A stretch of DNA of 64,000 nucleotides from positions 3,286,001 through 3,350,000 of the forward strand of contig CM066301.1 in NCBI GenBank assembly GCA_033807695.1, written 5' to 3'. Position 1 is the stretch's first letter. Every line of letters begins with the position of its first letter. The notes under the pieces are model-generated. The model was not told the DNA's origin and did no database searches. It saw only the letters and a list, made by a program, of their open reading frames with translations. Both the position numbers and the translations under genes were made by a program. Below, piece after piece: positions 23,645-36,388 of this stretch. Origin of the DNA: Daedaleopsis sinensis. Lineage: Eukaryota > Basidiomycota > Agaricomycetes > Polyporales > Polyporaceae.

Positions 23645-24105
23645 GGTGTAAGAGAGGGACCAAGACCAGGGCAGCAAGCCAGAGTGCAACCGGAGTGGAT
23701 GAGGTGGAAGGTGATATAGAAGCGGTTGGTGGAGCAGATGCCGGGCCTGGGCGAAGCGCTTAATTTGGGATGCTTTCCTCGACTGTGCAGCTGGGTGGCA
23801 CGGACAAATGGGGACTGCTTCGGCGCCGTGCTTGCGAGAGGCAGACGGAGGTGATGGCAGACGGAGGGAACGACGACGGCGTGCGATCTCAACGAGCAGA
23901 GGGCGCCGGCCGCGGGCGACGGGCGGACTCCCCGACCTCTGCATGAAACTCATCCGGTAGACGCCACCAGTACTGCGCTGATGCTTGCTGCTTCCACCGT
24001 GCATGCTCTATGATCTGTCTCTCGTGCCTATGCGTATGGTACATTGATGCTAATAGCGATGAGTAACTACGTCATTGTCCCCTAATGATTCCTGTCCTTC
24101 AGATT
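23645..24105. other. Intergenic: KNR4 promoter / CoA-transferase A 3' end
   Basis: 461 bp. It should contain the KNR4 5' leader and the terminator of the downstream CoA-transferase gene. No additional feature was recognised. Confidence 0.5.
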
Positions 24106-26158
24106 TCAGAACGTCGCTAGCGAGCTCGACACGTTGAAGTCGCAGGCTGTCTTCGCCCGCAGCTCCTCCAGCGTCACGCCCTCCGCGATATCAGTCAATA
24201 ACAGCTCTCCTGCCGCACGATCCACCTCGAACACCGCCATGTCGGTCACGATCAAACTCACCGTGCGCGCACCCGTCAGCGGCAGCGCGCACTCCTTGAC
24301 AATCTTGGGCGTGCCGTCCTTGGCGACGTGCTGCATCGTCACGATGACTTTCGTCTTGTCGGGGTTGGAGACGAGGTCCATAGCCCCGCCGATACCTGTA
24401 CAACTATGAGCACAGGGCACAGAGCACCTCTGGAGACAGCAACCCACCCTTGACAAGCTTCCCCGGGATCATGAAGTTCGCGATGTCACCTGCTTGGGAT
24501 ACTTGCATGGCCTGTGCGGTAGTTAGCACTTGGATAGAGGACGGCAGATGGAGACCGACGTACACCCAGGCAAGTTACATCCATATGGCCACCCCGAATC
24601 ATGTTAAATGACTCGGCCGAATCTACATCACGGTCAGCTCACGCCGTCACAATTTCTCGCGGACTGCGCTCACCGAACGTCGAAGCGCCGGGTAGTAGGG
24701 TAGTGGTCTCCTTGCCGGCGTTGATGATGTCCCTGTGAGAAGGTCTACTCAGCCCCGGATTGCGGCGAGGCATCTCGGTTTCGACTCACGGGTCGACTTG
24801 TTCCCTTGTGGGATAAGGGCCCATCCCAAGAATGCCATTCTCGCTTTCGAGCCAGACCTTGACCGCAGGGTCCAAGTGCTCCGGGATCAGCGTTGGGATT
24901 CCGACACCGAGATTGACGTAGAATCCATCGCCGATTTCGCGCGCAGCCCGCTTGGCGATACGATGCCGCCAATCCTTCGAAGCTTTGTCTGAGCTTTCAG
25001 ATGTGCTGGCCGTCCCGACCTGGGTCTCGTGGCTGGGTGCGTATTTCTCGACTTCGATCGCCTTGGACTCCGTGGCCTGGACGATGCGGTCGACGTACAC
25101 GCCTGGCACGTGCACCGCGTTTGGTGATAGACTGCCGACAGGACTATAGCGTACGATCAGTGAAGCGGTTCTACCACCTGGCATGTCAGCACTTACACAA
25201 TCTCCTCGGCCTCCACGATCGTCAATTTCGCGTTACGCGCCATGACGCCGTTGTAATTGTTCGCGGTATACCTGAACACCAGGTTCCCGACCTCGTCCGC
25301 CTTCCATGCATGCACGAACGCGACATCTCCGGCAATGGCGGGCTCCATGATGAACCTCCGACCGTTGAAGATGCGAGCCTCCTTCGGGTTTCCAGGGATC
25401 AACACGCCAGCTGACATCCCGCCGGGCTTGTATCGGATCGGAATGCCGCCCGTCTCGACGGCGGTGTTGGCACCAGTAGGCGTGAAGACGCATGGCTCGC
25501 CGGAGGCGTGCGCGTGCAGACGTGCTACGAGGGTGCCTTGGGGAACCAGCTCAATCCCGACGTCGCCCGTCAGGTAAGCGGACTCGAGGAACTTGTTTCT
25601 GCGCATGCCGGGTCAGGCGGGCCGATGATGATGTCAGGGAATGTGCCAAAAATACGTACCCTCCGAGGTAAGAAATCATGACCTTGTCGAGCTGTTTTGA
25701 CCGGATGAGTTTTACTGGGAGATAGTGCGTGCGCGTGAGTATGAGCGCAGAAACAGATGGCGGAAAGACGACGGAATAGAGCAAACACTCACCGAGACCG
25801 TGGTCCCCTGCACCGGCATTGTTCGACACTGCGGTGAGGCCCTGGACGTCCGTCCGTTTTGTGAGCGCGCTGATAAGAGTCTCTGGAATCCCGCAGAGTC
25901 CGAAACCTGTCGAGCAGAACCAGGACGAATGAGCACAGGTCCTCGAAGGTAGAAAGAGCGCGGCTCACCTCCAGACAGAAGAATATCCCCCGACTTCACG
26001 TCCTTGACCGCCTCGTCTACCGAGTCCCACACCTTGGTTTTCCTAGGTATCGGTGCATTGACGACGACAGAGTAGTATCGTATCCGTGCGGCGATGGTGA
26101 TTCTGCTGCTAGAGCAGGCACGGGGAATGCCCACGGCGCGAGCTTTGAGGGCGAGCAT
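24106..26158 (-). CDS. Succinyl-CoA:3-ketoacid CoA-transferase, copy A
   Basis: Mitochondrial enzyme moving CoA from succinyl-CoA to acetoacetate (ketone-body use). The ATG at 26158 opens an Arg/Ser-rich presequence ([19 protein letters not shown]). The alpha-like half follows: [39 protein letters not shown] and MISYLGG. The beta-like half contains [13 protein letters not shown] and the catalytic Glu in [12 protein letters not shown], then [31 protein letters not shown] and [20 protein letters not shown] is at 24106. Introns include 24396-24447 (52 nt, inside the Gly before IGGAMDL) and 25144-25196 (53 nt, inside the Val of IVPVG). A paralogue in the same orientation lies 0.6 kb upstream. All domain landmarks are present, so the copy looks functional. 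Confidence 0.92.
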
Positions 26159-26771
26159 GTCGTATGCGTATGTGTGTTCGAGATGGGTGGACGAGAGCAA
26201 GTGCGGGGGCGGGTATGTCAGAGACCGAGGGGGGAATGCGGGGTGAAGAAGTGAGGGGTGGAAGTGGCGAGAGTGCTGGGCTGCATCAATTATAAGTGGC
26301 TCCCCTCCCGAATGTGCGCCATGGCGGCGGCCCTTCCGGCGCAATTCCGTGGTCTGGTTCCCGAGTTCGCATCTCGAAAGACGAATATCGACGGGGCGAG
26401 GTGGATGCAGATACGGAAATGTCACGGTCGAGAGCGCTTCGGCCGCATTTGTCGCCGGCCCTGTCCGAGCGTCTGTCTAGACTCAGCCAATCCCGACCCG
26501 GCCCCGCCAGTCTTCCAGGCCTCTTCGGTCCAGGCATGCGAATGCTCGAGCAATCTCCTTCCAGCTCTTTCTCGATTCACGTAGGGCCATCTCACTCAGT
26601 GATTTTCTCTTTCTTTTCCGCAGCAATCATCGTCGACCGTGTAGGCCGTACTGAGCCGGCGAAGAACTGTGGGGTCCGCTCGGAGACAGAGGTTGTATGA
26701 GAAAAACGAACCCATGATCCAACATAAGAGAACACGCGGTACAAACCTAACATGTATACCTACGTCGCACA
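26159..26771. other. Intergenic between the two CoA-transferases
   Basis: 613 bp separating stop of copy B (26772) and start of copy A (26158), both on minus. It presumably carries copy A's own promoter, so the pair is not a single transcription unit by spacing alone. No other gene was recognised. Confidence 0.5.
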
Positions 26772-28975
26772 TTACATCGTGCCTAGTCGGCTCGAAACTT
26801 TGAAGTCAGCTCCCGTCTTCGCCCTGACTTCTTCGACCGTCACCCCCTCAGCCACCTCCGACAAGGTCAGCTCACCCGCATGGCGGTCTACGTCAAAGAC
26901 CGCCAGCTCGGTGATAATCTGGCTGACCGTGCGGGCCCCTGTGAGAGGCAGTTCACACTTCTTCAGGATCTTCGGGCTGCCGTCCTTCGCACAGTGCTCC
27001 ATGACAACGATGACCTTCGTCTTGTCTGGGTTCGACACCAGGTCCATCGCGCCACCGATGCCCTTCACGAGCTTCCCGGGGATCATGAAGTTCGCAATGT
27101 CTCCTGCTTGCGACACTTGCATGGCCTGTACACACCCATCCAAGCATGTGAGCTGTTATTGCTACAAGTGGACAATTGTCGGACTCACGCCCAGAATAGA
27201 CACGTTGATGTGGCCGCCACGAATCATGGCAAACGAATCGTACGAATCTGCAGATTCAATATGTGAGATTACTACCGCCGGCACATTCGCGAGCATTGCC
27301 GTACCAAAGACCGCTGATCCTGGCAAAAGGGTGACCGTCTCCTTTCCGGCGTTTATGATATCGCTGGGCCGAAATCAGTACCGTTCACGAATTGGTTGAG
27401 GTTTACGACGTTACTTACGCATCAACCTCATCCTTCGTAGGGTAGGGCCCCATACCGAGGATTCCATTCTCGCTCTGCAGCCACACCTTCACACTAGGAG
27501 GCAGGAACTACAATGAAACCGTCAGTCCCTAACTCTATGCGGAACTACCCGGAGCACGTACCTCGGGAACCAATGTAGGCATTCCAATACCCAGATTGAC
27601 ATAGTAGCCGTCCTTGAGTTCCTTAGCCGCACGCCTTGCGATCCTGTTCCGCATGTCCACAGCAGCTTGTTTCGCAGGGTCTGCGGGCTTCTCGTCCTTC
27701 GCAGACGTCTCCTTTGCCAATGTGAGAATCTCAACCTGCTTAGGTGCGGTCGCCTTCACAATCCGATCGACGTAGATGCCAGGCAAGTGAATGGCGTTGG
27801 GGGAGAGGGATCCCACGGGGACGATGTTCTCTGCCTACAGTAGACAAACTTCAATTCCGATCCACAATGCATGAGCAGCGCGAATGGAGGCTCACCTCGA
27901 CGATGGTCAACTTGGCGTTCTTCGCCATCGTGGTGGAGAAGTTGTTCGCGGCGTATCTGAACACGCAGTTCCCAACCTCGTCCACCTTCCACGCCCGTAC
28001 CAGCGCGACGTCCCCGGCAATTGCAGGCTCCAGCACGAACCGCCGGCCATTGAACTCTCGCGCCTCCTTTTTGTTGCCCGGGATAGCAACTCCGGACTTC
28101 ATGCCACCCTCCTTCAGGCGGATGGGGATCGAGCCTTCTTCGACCGCCGTCGACGCACCAGTGGGCGTGTAGAACGCGGGGAACCCAGCGGCGTGCGCAT
28201 GCAGCCTACCCACAAGTGTGCCCTGGGGGATGAGTTCGAGCGAGATCCCTCCGTTGAGATACAGCGATTCGAAGTGCTTGTTCCTGCAGCAAAGTACACG
28301 CTGAGTTCACATCCCTGCGGTATTAATGCGGTCCAAGCGTACCCGCCGATGTAGGATGCCATGACCTTGTCGATCTGGCCTGAATACAGCAGCTTGCCTG
28401 CATGGGCCGGGCATTGATAATCGACTCTGTGGTGTGAAGCAATTGCAGAAACGCACCAAGACCTTTGTCTCCTGATCCTACATTGTTTGACACCACCGTC
28501 AAGTCCTTCACTTGCTCCTTCCGCTTCGAGAGCGCATCGATCAAGCTATCTTCGTGCACCCTCTCGTGTCAGACGCACAAAGACCGTGGACCAGAGACCC
28601 TCTACGCACCAGGAGTTCCGCACAATCCAAAGCCTTATGATGAACCAGGACGAATCCCAAAGTCCTTCCTCAGCGCCAGTTCCACAGACACTCGTTCGAA
28701 CGACCACACGCACCTCCGCTCAAGACAGTGTCCCCTGACTTGACATCCTTGATGGCCTCGTCAATCGAGTCCCAGACCTTCTTCTTGCTGGGAACCGCCT
28801 CCTCCACTGCGACGGTGCTGTACGAGCTGTGGCCATGTGCTTGCGACTGGAGTGCGGGGTAGACGGCAGACCCTCGTAGGAGGGTTCCGCTCGCATTCCG
28901 TGCCGGGTGTCCTCGCAGAAGTGCCCGCGACGGGATCACCCGCGCAGCGCATGCCCTCCGGAAGGTGTGTAGCAT
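26772..28975 (-). CDS. Succinyl-CoA:3-ketoacid CoA-transferase, copy B
   Basis: Paralogue of the neighbouring copy A with the same domain order. The ATG at 28975 begins a longer presequence ([20 protein letters not shown]). Then come [50 protein letters not shown] and the catalytic Glu in [28 protein letters not shown] runs on to [14 protein letters not shown] without an intron, and the protein ends [10 protein letters not shown] with TAA at 26772. Its C-terminal 110 residues are about three-quarters identical to copy A by eye, so the duplication is not recent. Introns at 27508-27561 (54 nt, after LVPE) and 27835-27895 (61 nt, after TIVE) are absent from, or shifted relative to, copy A. Both copies look intact. 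Why two are kept (regulation or acyl specificity) cannot be read from sequence. Confidence 0.92.
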
Positions 28976-31266
28976 CTCCTCGCGATCTCGGACTCGGGGG
29001 TTGTGTGTTGTGCCTAGCTAGCTTCTTCCGTCGCTGGTGGTATGACCCTGCGGACTCGGAGATGGAGAGGGCAGAGTTATAAGTCGTTCAACGAGGACTA
29101 GCCGCCAGGTGCAGCACGCGCACGGATCCCCGTGAGCGAAATAGACTTGCCAGCAACATAGACTCAATTTAGGCCGTGGCGTCACAGGCTTGTACTGTAC
29201 ATGTGAGTCCCATCGGCCGATGCATGTGAGCCCGTCTGCCGTCACTGCTATGGAGAACGCGGTCGATTCCGCCTTCATGTTCCCGACTCTAATGGTACCA
29301 GTATTTCAATGCCCGCACTCTACCGCTGAGCTCGAGTAACCAACCCACAAACTAGTAGGTCAGGTATACCCCAGGCTTAGTACCCCATGATTGGACTCGG
29401 AATGCGGGGTCGTTGTTTGTCGATGTTCCGGCGGCAGCTTACACAGCTCGGATCAAACCGATCCGGTGGGCGCTCCCTCCATCCAGGCTTAGGTAATCTG
29501 CCATCTGGATGGTTTGCTCCGAACTTTGTTCAAGTTGACTGACACCGCAGGATTGAGTGTGATTAACGTTTATCTTGGTTTATCCTTGACCTCACACTAC
29601 GAGCTACAGAAGAAGAAACCAATCGTATTACCGACCACTAGACCACGACACGGATGCTCAGAGAATACGACCCGAACTGGGCATGCGCCTTGCAATTAAG
29701 CGAACAATTCTGTGGCAGGAATGTGACGGTCAGAACACGGCCATCGCGTTACTTCGGATATATGTACTTCAAACTTATCTCGCTCGACTAGTCTACTCGG
29801 TGCGTGAGTGTGTATCTCTGCCAAACTCCTGATCTAGCCTGCCGCTGAAACCGACTCGTCATTCAATCCACAGACCAAAATTGAATATTGAACCGTGACC
29901 ACACGGGTGTATAGCCTCCGTGGAGGAGGGCGCGAACACTTCGGTTGTCCATTGCTGTCCCCCGGGGGCATTTGGATAAGTGATATGTGTCGATACAGCT
30001 CCGAGCTTCCAGTGCTGATATCTCCTTTTGTACTAGGTCATTAATTGTCATCATTGCCAGTGGCAGTACGGAAGTTGAAACTTCAACTATTGTAGCCCAC
30101 TGGCACTACGCGGCGTACGTTATACAGACGTTATACAGAGCTGGACCGAGCTCGCTGTCCGCGCGCGGCCGGACGGTGAGTGCTACATAACCTCGAAGAT
30201 AGTCCGGCGCCACAGCACATGCATGCAGTACAGCTGAGTCTAAATATTGTGAGTGCCAAGCTTTTTGCAACTACGTATACCGACGGATCGTCTTGCCTCG
30301 TACGCCCGGGGGTACCTCGACGTCACAGGACCCCGGTCAGCTAGACAGATTCATTCCTCGTCCAGAATCGAGTGCTCTTCATGCGAACTCATTACCTGTA
30401 ATAGTAGCCGCGGGTAGGCTCGCATCGCTGCAAATAGTGCGGTTCGAGTGCAATATTACGGCTCTGTGGACATCTCTACAGCCGAGTATGGGAGAAACCC
30501 ACATTGTTGCTGGCATGTCATTGCCACTAGCACATGCCATGTTTCTGAGCCCGGCACACCGTCAAGCTTCAGTCCACGATGTATATGATTGTGTTGCTAC
30601 TGCAGGAACAAACCCCCGGCCCATGATACCTATCTCTTTGTCGGCGTCGACAATGTGATTCATGAGGGCATATCCGTGATCATTGATGTGATGGTATCGC
30701 TGCTCAATCGCTACAGTACATCTGAATAAGTACGAGGCGCTGTCTGGGCCCGGCCTGATTACTTACTACTATTCCTTCCGTGCATATCCGAGGCTCCCGG
30801 ACTACATGGGCACTTATCTCAAACTTGGGACTTTGAGCGCAAAGTTGCGGCTCGTCCGCTTGATGGAAAGATGCGCAAGGAGAGAAGATATGATCTCCAC
30901 AACGACCAGTTGCGAAATACACTATACGAAGTTAGTAGAGTACGTACAATAGCGTCCTACAACCGCGCGCGTACTTGATGCTTATCAATAGTGGAATGAT
31001 GCAAGGCCGCAACAGGGATTCAGACGACGAGCGGTCGTACAGTTGTCAGTATAACGCATAGCAACGGTGAGATAAGAGGCCGACAGCTTGATGAGTGGCA
31101 CTAGTGCTAGTGCTCGCGATGACTGATGGCGGTCTCATACAGTACGGAGCTGAGAATATGCTGTATATTCGTGCGAGAACCTTGAAGAAATGAGGGAAGG
31201 AGCCCATGGCTACAACTACGGTACAGATGCAGAGAGACGTGGAGATGGCGCAGAATGGCAAGGGAA
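28976..31266. other. Intergenic region, nothing recognised
   Basis: About 2.3 kb between the promoter of CoA-transferase copy B and the 3' end of the OPT transporter. Only short, unrelated open frames (up to ~121 codons near 30293) are present, none with a family motif or plausible splice partners. No tRNA-like or repeat structure was recognised. Confidence 0.5.
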
Positions 31267-34200
31267 CTAGCTGTCGGGCGCTGCACACCGATCGGCAGAC
31301 AGGCTGAGGTCTACAGAGGGTGCGATAGTCTGTCAGACTGTGTCCCGGCGGACGCAGGTGGTAGGAGGGGTACGTACCGTTGCCCCACCACTCCGGGAAG
31401 TTGTGCGGAGTGCCTGACGCACCGAACACGGCGAAGTTGAGGATGAACGAGATGACCTGAGTGCCTCCGTCGAGGGCGGCAGCGACGATGTAGCTGGGGC
31501 AAGGCGTGAGCATCCCTACACGTGTGGCTACAGGTGGAGAAATCGACGCACTTGTACTTGGTGAACCAGCGCGGGTAGCGCGTCCGCACCCACCACTGCG
31601 AGAAGATACCGATGGCCATCGACGGGTTGACAGAGGTGTTGATACCGACGGAGAGGAAGCACGAGTACTGCAGGATGATAGGCGTGCTGAAGTTCTCGAA
31701 GCCAGCCTTGGGCCAGATGTACCACTGCAAATATGAAACGGAATGTTAGCGACTGATGATGTGCATGGGAGGACGGGTACTCACAGCAGCTATGAACGGT
31801 AGCGGGAGGAAGACACCGATGGCGAGGCAGATGGGTACCATGTGGTACACACCGTGAGCACCGAACATCTGGGGAGCGAGACCACCCCAAGAGATACCAT
31901 TCGCTGCGGAACCACATGTCAGCAACGAAAGGCCGTTTAGAAGAGTAGTGAGTACGCACTGTTGAAACTCTGGGCGTTCTGACCGGACCAGAGACGAGTA
32001 CCGGAGATAGAGAGCAAGTCCGCGCGGTTGGCGTTAATGATGGAAATCATCATGACGTCTACGAGGACGTGGAATGGTTAGTCAATACTGGTATGGAGAA
32101 TCAGGTAGGCGTACGTACAGTTTAGAATGGCGCCAACAATGGTACCTCCGATTTGCATCGCGAACGTCACCCGAGGGGGAAGCTTGACGTACTGACCAAG
32201 CTTAAGGTCGCCAAGCATAGCAATGCACTGTCCTTGCGGGTGCTGGCCGTAAAGCGCACCGTACAAGTTCGCGATCGGGTTGCCAGGGACAAGGTAAGCG
32301 GTGATCATCTGGTAGAAGCCGTTCGCGGACGAGTTGAACTCGCGGAAACCGATCGTCGCGGTGAGAGTGGCGAAGAGCATGGACATAATAAGCGAGATGA
32401 TGAGGATGACGGTCAGCCCCCACCACGGGAGACCGGAGTGGCCGGTGTAGTTGGTAGCTTGCGCGATCCCGTATGCGGCGGCGAGGAGGACGAAGTACCA
32501 CCAGCGCGGGATCTGCTTGTACACCTTCATCTTTTCCCAATGGGGGTCGTGGACGACCTGGACCTCCTTGTTCCACGGGTTAAAAGACTTCAGGAAGGGC
32601 TTGATGTCTTGCCAGTGCCAGAAGAACACGTGCGTAAAGGTGGCACCGAGGGACAGGTTCGAGGTCATGAAGTAAAGAGCGTTCGTGGCCGAGAAGAACG
32701 CGGGCTTTTTACCAAGCGCATCAGTGTCTGGTTTCTAACGCTGAAAGAACTATGCAACTTACGCCGAGCTGTTCGTACTTCGCCGCGTCAAACTTGCCGT
32801 TCGTCAGGAGGGCGGTCTGGTTGTACTGAGTACCGTCCTCAGCCTGGAACAAGCATGTTTAGTACAGCTGGAGACCATGAGTACGGGTGCGCTTACGAAG
32901 ATGGCCTGCGACATGAAGGGGAAATCCTGAGCCCTCCAGAGGTTACCGTAGTACACACCAGCCATGAGGATGTACGTGAGGAAGATACCGATGTCCTGGT
33001 TGACCTGGAGCCATATCGGATCGAACATGCAGTCACTGCCGATCAGGTTCCAGTCGAAGCACCACGAGAGCAGACCCATGCCCTCGTTGTTGCTGCCGCC
33101 GCCGAAGACGTTCCTGAACACTTTGCTGTGGTTGTTGGCCAAGCAGAAGATCGAAACACCGGTGAGCAGAGGGAAAATCCCTGCAAGGCGCGTGGCGTAA
33201 GTATCTCAGTTAGAAATGGGCACCAGATGGATCGACGCTGGACCTACACTGTGGAATGATTTCCCAGACAAACATGACGAAGAACACAGTCCAGAACAGA
33301 CGGACGCGCTTTGACGTCATCTGGTTATCGTAGTGAAGCGCTTGGAACAAGTTGGCGGTGGAAACTGCAAATGCATATGAGCTATTGTGAGCGAAGTTGT
33401 TACCACGGAAAGCTCACTCTTCGTGGGCCAGAAGCACTTGGTAGGCTTCACCAGCATGTCTTGCAACAGGCCAGCATAACCGTAACCGAGCAGTTGAGAT
33501 CCGATCAGGGTGAAGATCGCAAGCCCCGCGTTCTAAGGGGGTGGTCAGTTTGAGCCCGATAAACCTCTCTTCGACGACACCCACCAGTTGGTTGTCGTAG
33601 TACACTGCACCGATGCAATCAGTCGAGGGACGATGAGAAGGGATACGAGTCTGCTCACAGTCTTGAACGGAGATGACCTGGATAGCCGTGGCTGAGACAG
33701 CGGCCGTTGAGGACATGATGATGATAGCAACGTGCTCTTTGACTGGGGAACTCGTGAGTAGGTGTCGCGTATGAGCATCGCAAAACCAGCTTACTGTTGA
33801 AGGGACCGGGATTGATGAAGCGGAAGATACCACGCGATGGCAGGAACATGGCCATGGCATTGCCGAACCAGTACGACAGCACGAGCAGGAACAGAGTAGA
33901 CACAAGCAACGTCTGCGGCTTGAAGTAGTAGATCTGAGCCAGGACACTACGTGCATCGTGAGTACAGAATCATTCACTTCTAAGAAGCAAGGCTTACGCG
34001 CCGAAGGCCGAGAAGCCCAACCCGAGGATGAAGGTGCGGAACGTGACAGACGGAAGTTCGGGTTCGTCGCGGTTGGACAGAACCTGAGAAGCAGGGCAGG
34101 GGCATGAGAAAGAATGCGATGGGAATGCCGTCCAAGATGAGTGAGGACATACCTTAAGTGCGACCTCCCAAGGCTCCCGAATGAGGTAGTCCTCGTCGGG

Positions 34201-34353
34201 GGCCTGGTCGTTTTCGAGCCGCTCCTCGAACTCCTCGACCTCCTTGGCGATGATGGCATCCTCGCTAACAGTGGTACCATCCTTCTTCTCGAGGGACGCG
34301 GTGGAGGCGGATAGCTTGTCGTCCACGATAGGCGTGTTGTTCGCTTCGGCCAT
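31267..34353 (-). CDS. OPT-family oligopeptide transporter
   Basis: Plasma-membrane proton-coupled transporter of small peptides (OPT superfamily, peptide branch). The ATG at 34353 starts a hydrophilic acidic tail (MAEANNTPIVDDK) leading to DYLIREPWEVALKVLSNRDEPELPSVTFR, where the D-E-P box is typical of OPT proteins. Many membrane helices follow, e.g. LLVSTLFLLVLSYWFGNAMAMF. The family motif NPGPFN is near 33800 and the KIPPR-type motif (YVKLPPRVTFAMQIGG) near 32180. The C-terminus carries QWWVRTRYPRWFTKY, ALDGGTQVISFILNFAVFGA and HNFPEWWGN. A last intron near 31320-31375 joins GN to DLSLSADRCAAPDS and TAG at 31267. There are about ten introns in all. Substrate (tetra-/pentapeptides or glutathione) cannot be resolved from sequence. 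Confidence 0.9.
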
Positions 34354-36388
34354 GGTGGAATCGACTGGGGGAGGACCCTACGGTGATGCGAAAATGCTCC
34401 ATGGGATAATATACTGTTGGAGCTGGACACGAAGCGCCATAACCCGAGGCCTAGGGGAGTTGACAGTGTAACTACTAGGAGGTGGAACGCGGGCACACGA
34501 TGGGAACCATCTGGAGATTGAGGCGTTATCGTACTAATTAGCCAGGCACACGACCCACGAGGAGCATCAACCATCAATTCGGTGCGATAGCGGAGCGAGA
34601 TATGCACTTACTTACCCCTTGACATCGTGTCTTCTCACCGCGCCCGATGCATAGGAGTAGTGGCAAACATGGATAAAGAAAGATCGACTGTCATCTCCTA
34701 TCTTGGTTAGCCGCGGAGACAGGCTTAGCCAGTTCCCACGCCATCCACCGGATGGATGGATGGGCCATGATGGCCGCAAAGACTCATGATGGATATCGCT
34801 GTTCAAGCGGGCTCAAGCGGTTGTATAATCGGTGTGATACTATTACTAATACCAAAAAGAGGTTCGAACTTCGAGAGCAGCTTTGAGCAGCGAGGATGTC
34901 TCATCTAATATGAGCCCACCCATTGGCTCGGGTAGACACCACCCAAAACCTGCTCCAACAAGAATAGAATGTGTATCTTTCAATGGGATGATATCAGTTG
35001 TGTTGCACTGTTCAGCCTGATGGACACTGAGAAACATTTACCCAAAAGGAGCAAGCAGAATGAGTTGTGTTCTGTTGTACTTATCGCGATGCCGCACCCT
35101 GCCGCACCTCCGGACCACAGCCTGAGCATACCGTGTATAGGAGTCAGGTATACTTAAGTAACTTAGTACAAAAACTACTTATCCTGCCGTACGTCTGCCG
35201 GCCATTCCGGCAGCCACTAAAAGCTAGCTAGTGTTTTGGCCCGTGAGTTGGCTGCACATGTAGTAGAGTAGCATTGACCAGGTTGGTCTCGGCTCCAGCA
35301 ACGCTCCAGAGTCTAGACGTATGAGGCGCGACTCTATGGATTATGCATGTACCTAAGGATTGGACGGCGGCCATCGTCTCCATCTACATGGAGGAGGAGA
35401 TAGTACTAGTAGTAGCAAGATGGTAGCCACCCAAATCGTGATTAGCGAGTACTGAACGCGACGCGGCGAGGACGTGAGCCCAGCCGCTAATCGCAACCAC
35501 AGGACTACCATCAGATACTGCCAGTGTACAACCTCTCGAGGTCGCCGGGCCATTGACAGGACGAGGTCGTAACTTACAAGTTTCGAAGATCGTGGCGAGC
35601 TGAATTTCAAGACCATGCCAGTTGACTATGCTTGGCATTCACACGACGCAAGGAAGACCTCGTCATTAAGCTCCTGACCGGCAGGCTGCAGCACCGGCGA
35701 AATGGTGACCGTACATGTCCACTCTGACAAATACTTCAAGACTCAAGTTAGCCCGCCGAAAATTCTCGCGTCCCGATCTGAAGGACCCCTAATGGGCCGG
35801 TAATAGGTATACTCCGGTAAACATACCGTAGTAGCGCGGTTAGGTGCGATCTTCAATGCGTGCAGATCGGCGAAACTCTCATGCAGGACAAATGCAGGAT
35901 GCATAGAAGATAAGTTTTGTATCCGCAGTGATCAGTGCCGGCTTATCGCCCACTCCGAGTCCTAGTAGTTCTCTCCGGATACACATACGTCGTGCACCAC
36001 GCGGTGGTGAGAAGCCCCACGGTGATGGTGTCCCTATGGCGCAAATTAGTCGATCTCACCTCGGGTTTTTAGCCGCCATAGCCGTCTGTGTCGGTCTCGA
36101 GCTCGCTGCACATGTTATCGAGGCTGGCGCCACAATCACCGTACCTTGCGAGTGCTCTGAAGATGACATCGCATGTCGTAGGATAAGCTACATGATACAG
36201 CGAAAGCAATATCTTTTTGCAGGGTCTGGAAAAGCTGAGGAAGGGAAACTTCAAGCCTTTCCTCTGTCAGAATTTCGAGAGCCTTTCAGGCACGGCGAAA
36301 GAAGACGCACCGAAGTAAATTTCTTTCGTTGTAGTGAAGGTGACGAATCAGACGATAGACATATCGTAGTCAGCGTCTAGTGACTGAG

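Noticed and set aside
32153..33259. 368-codon open frame antisense to the OPT transporter
   Set aside because: Mirror of the real gene: it runs across several OPT exons and introns and has no motif of its own.
35928..36380. 150-codon plus-strand open frame as a membrane protein gene
   Set aside because: One hydrophobic stretch only, no homologue recognised, no splice structure; not supportable.
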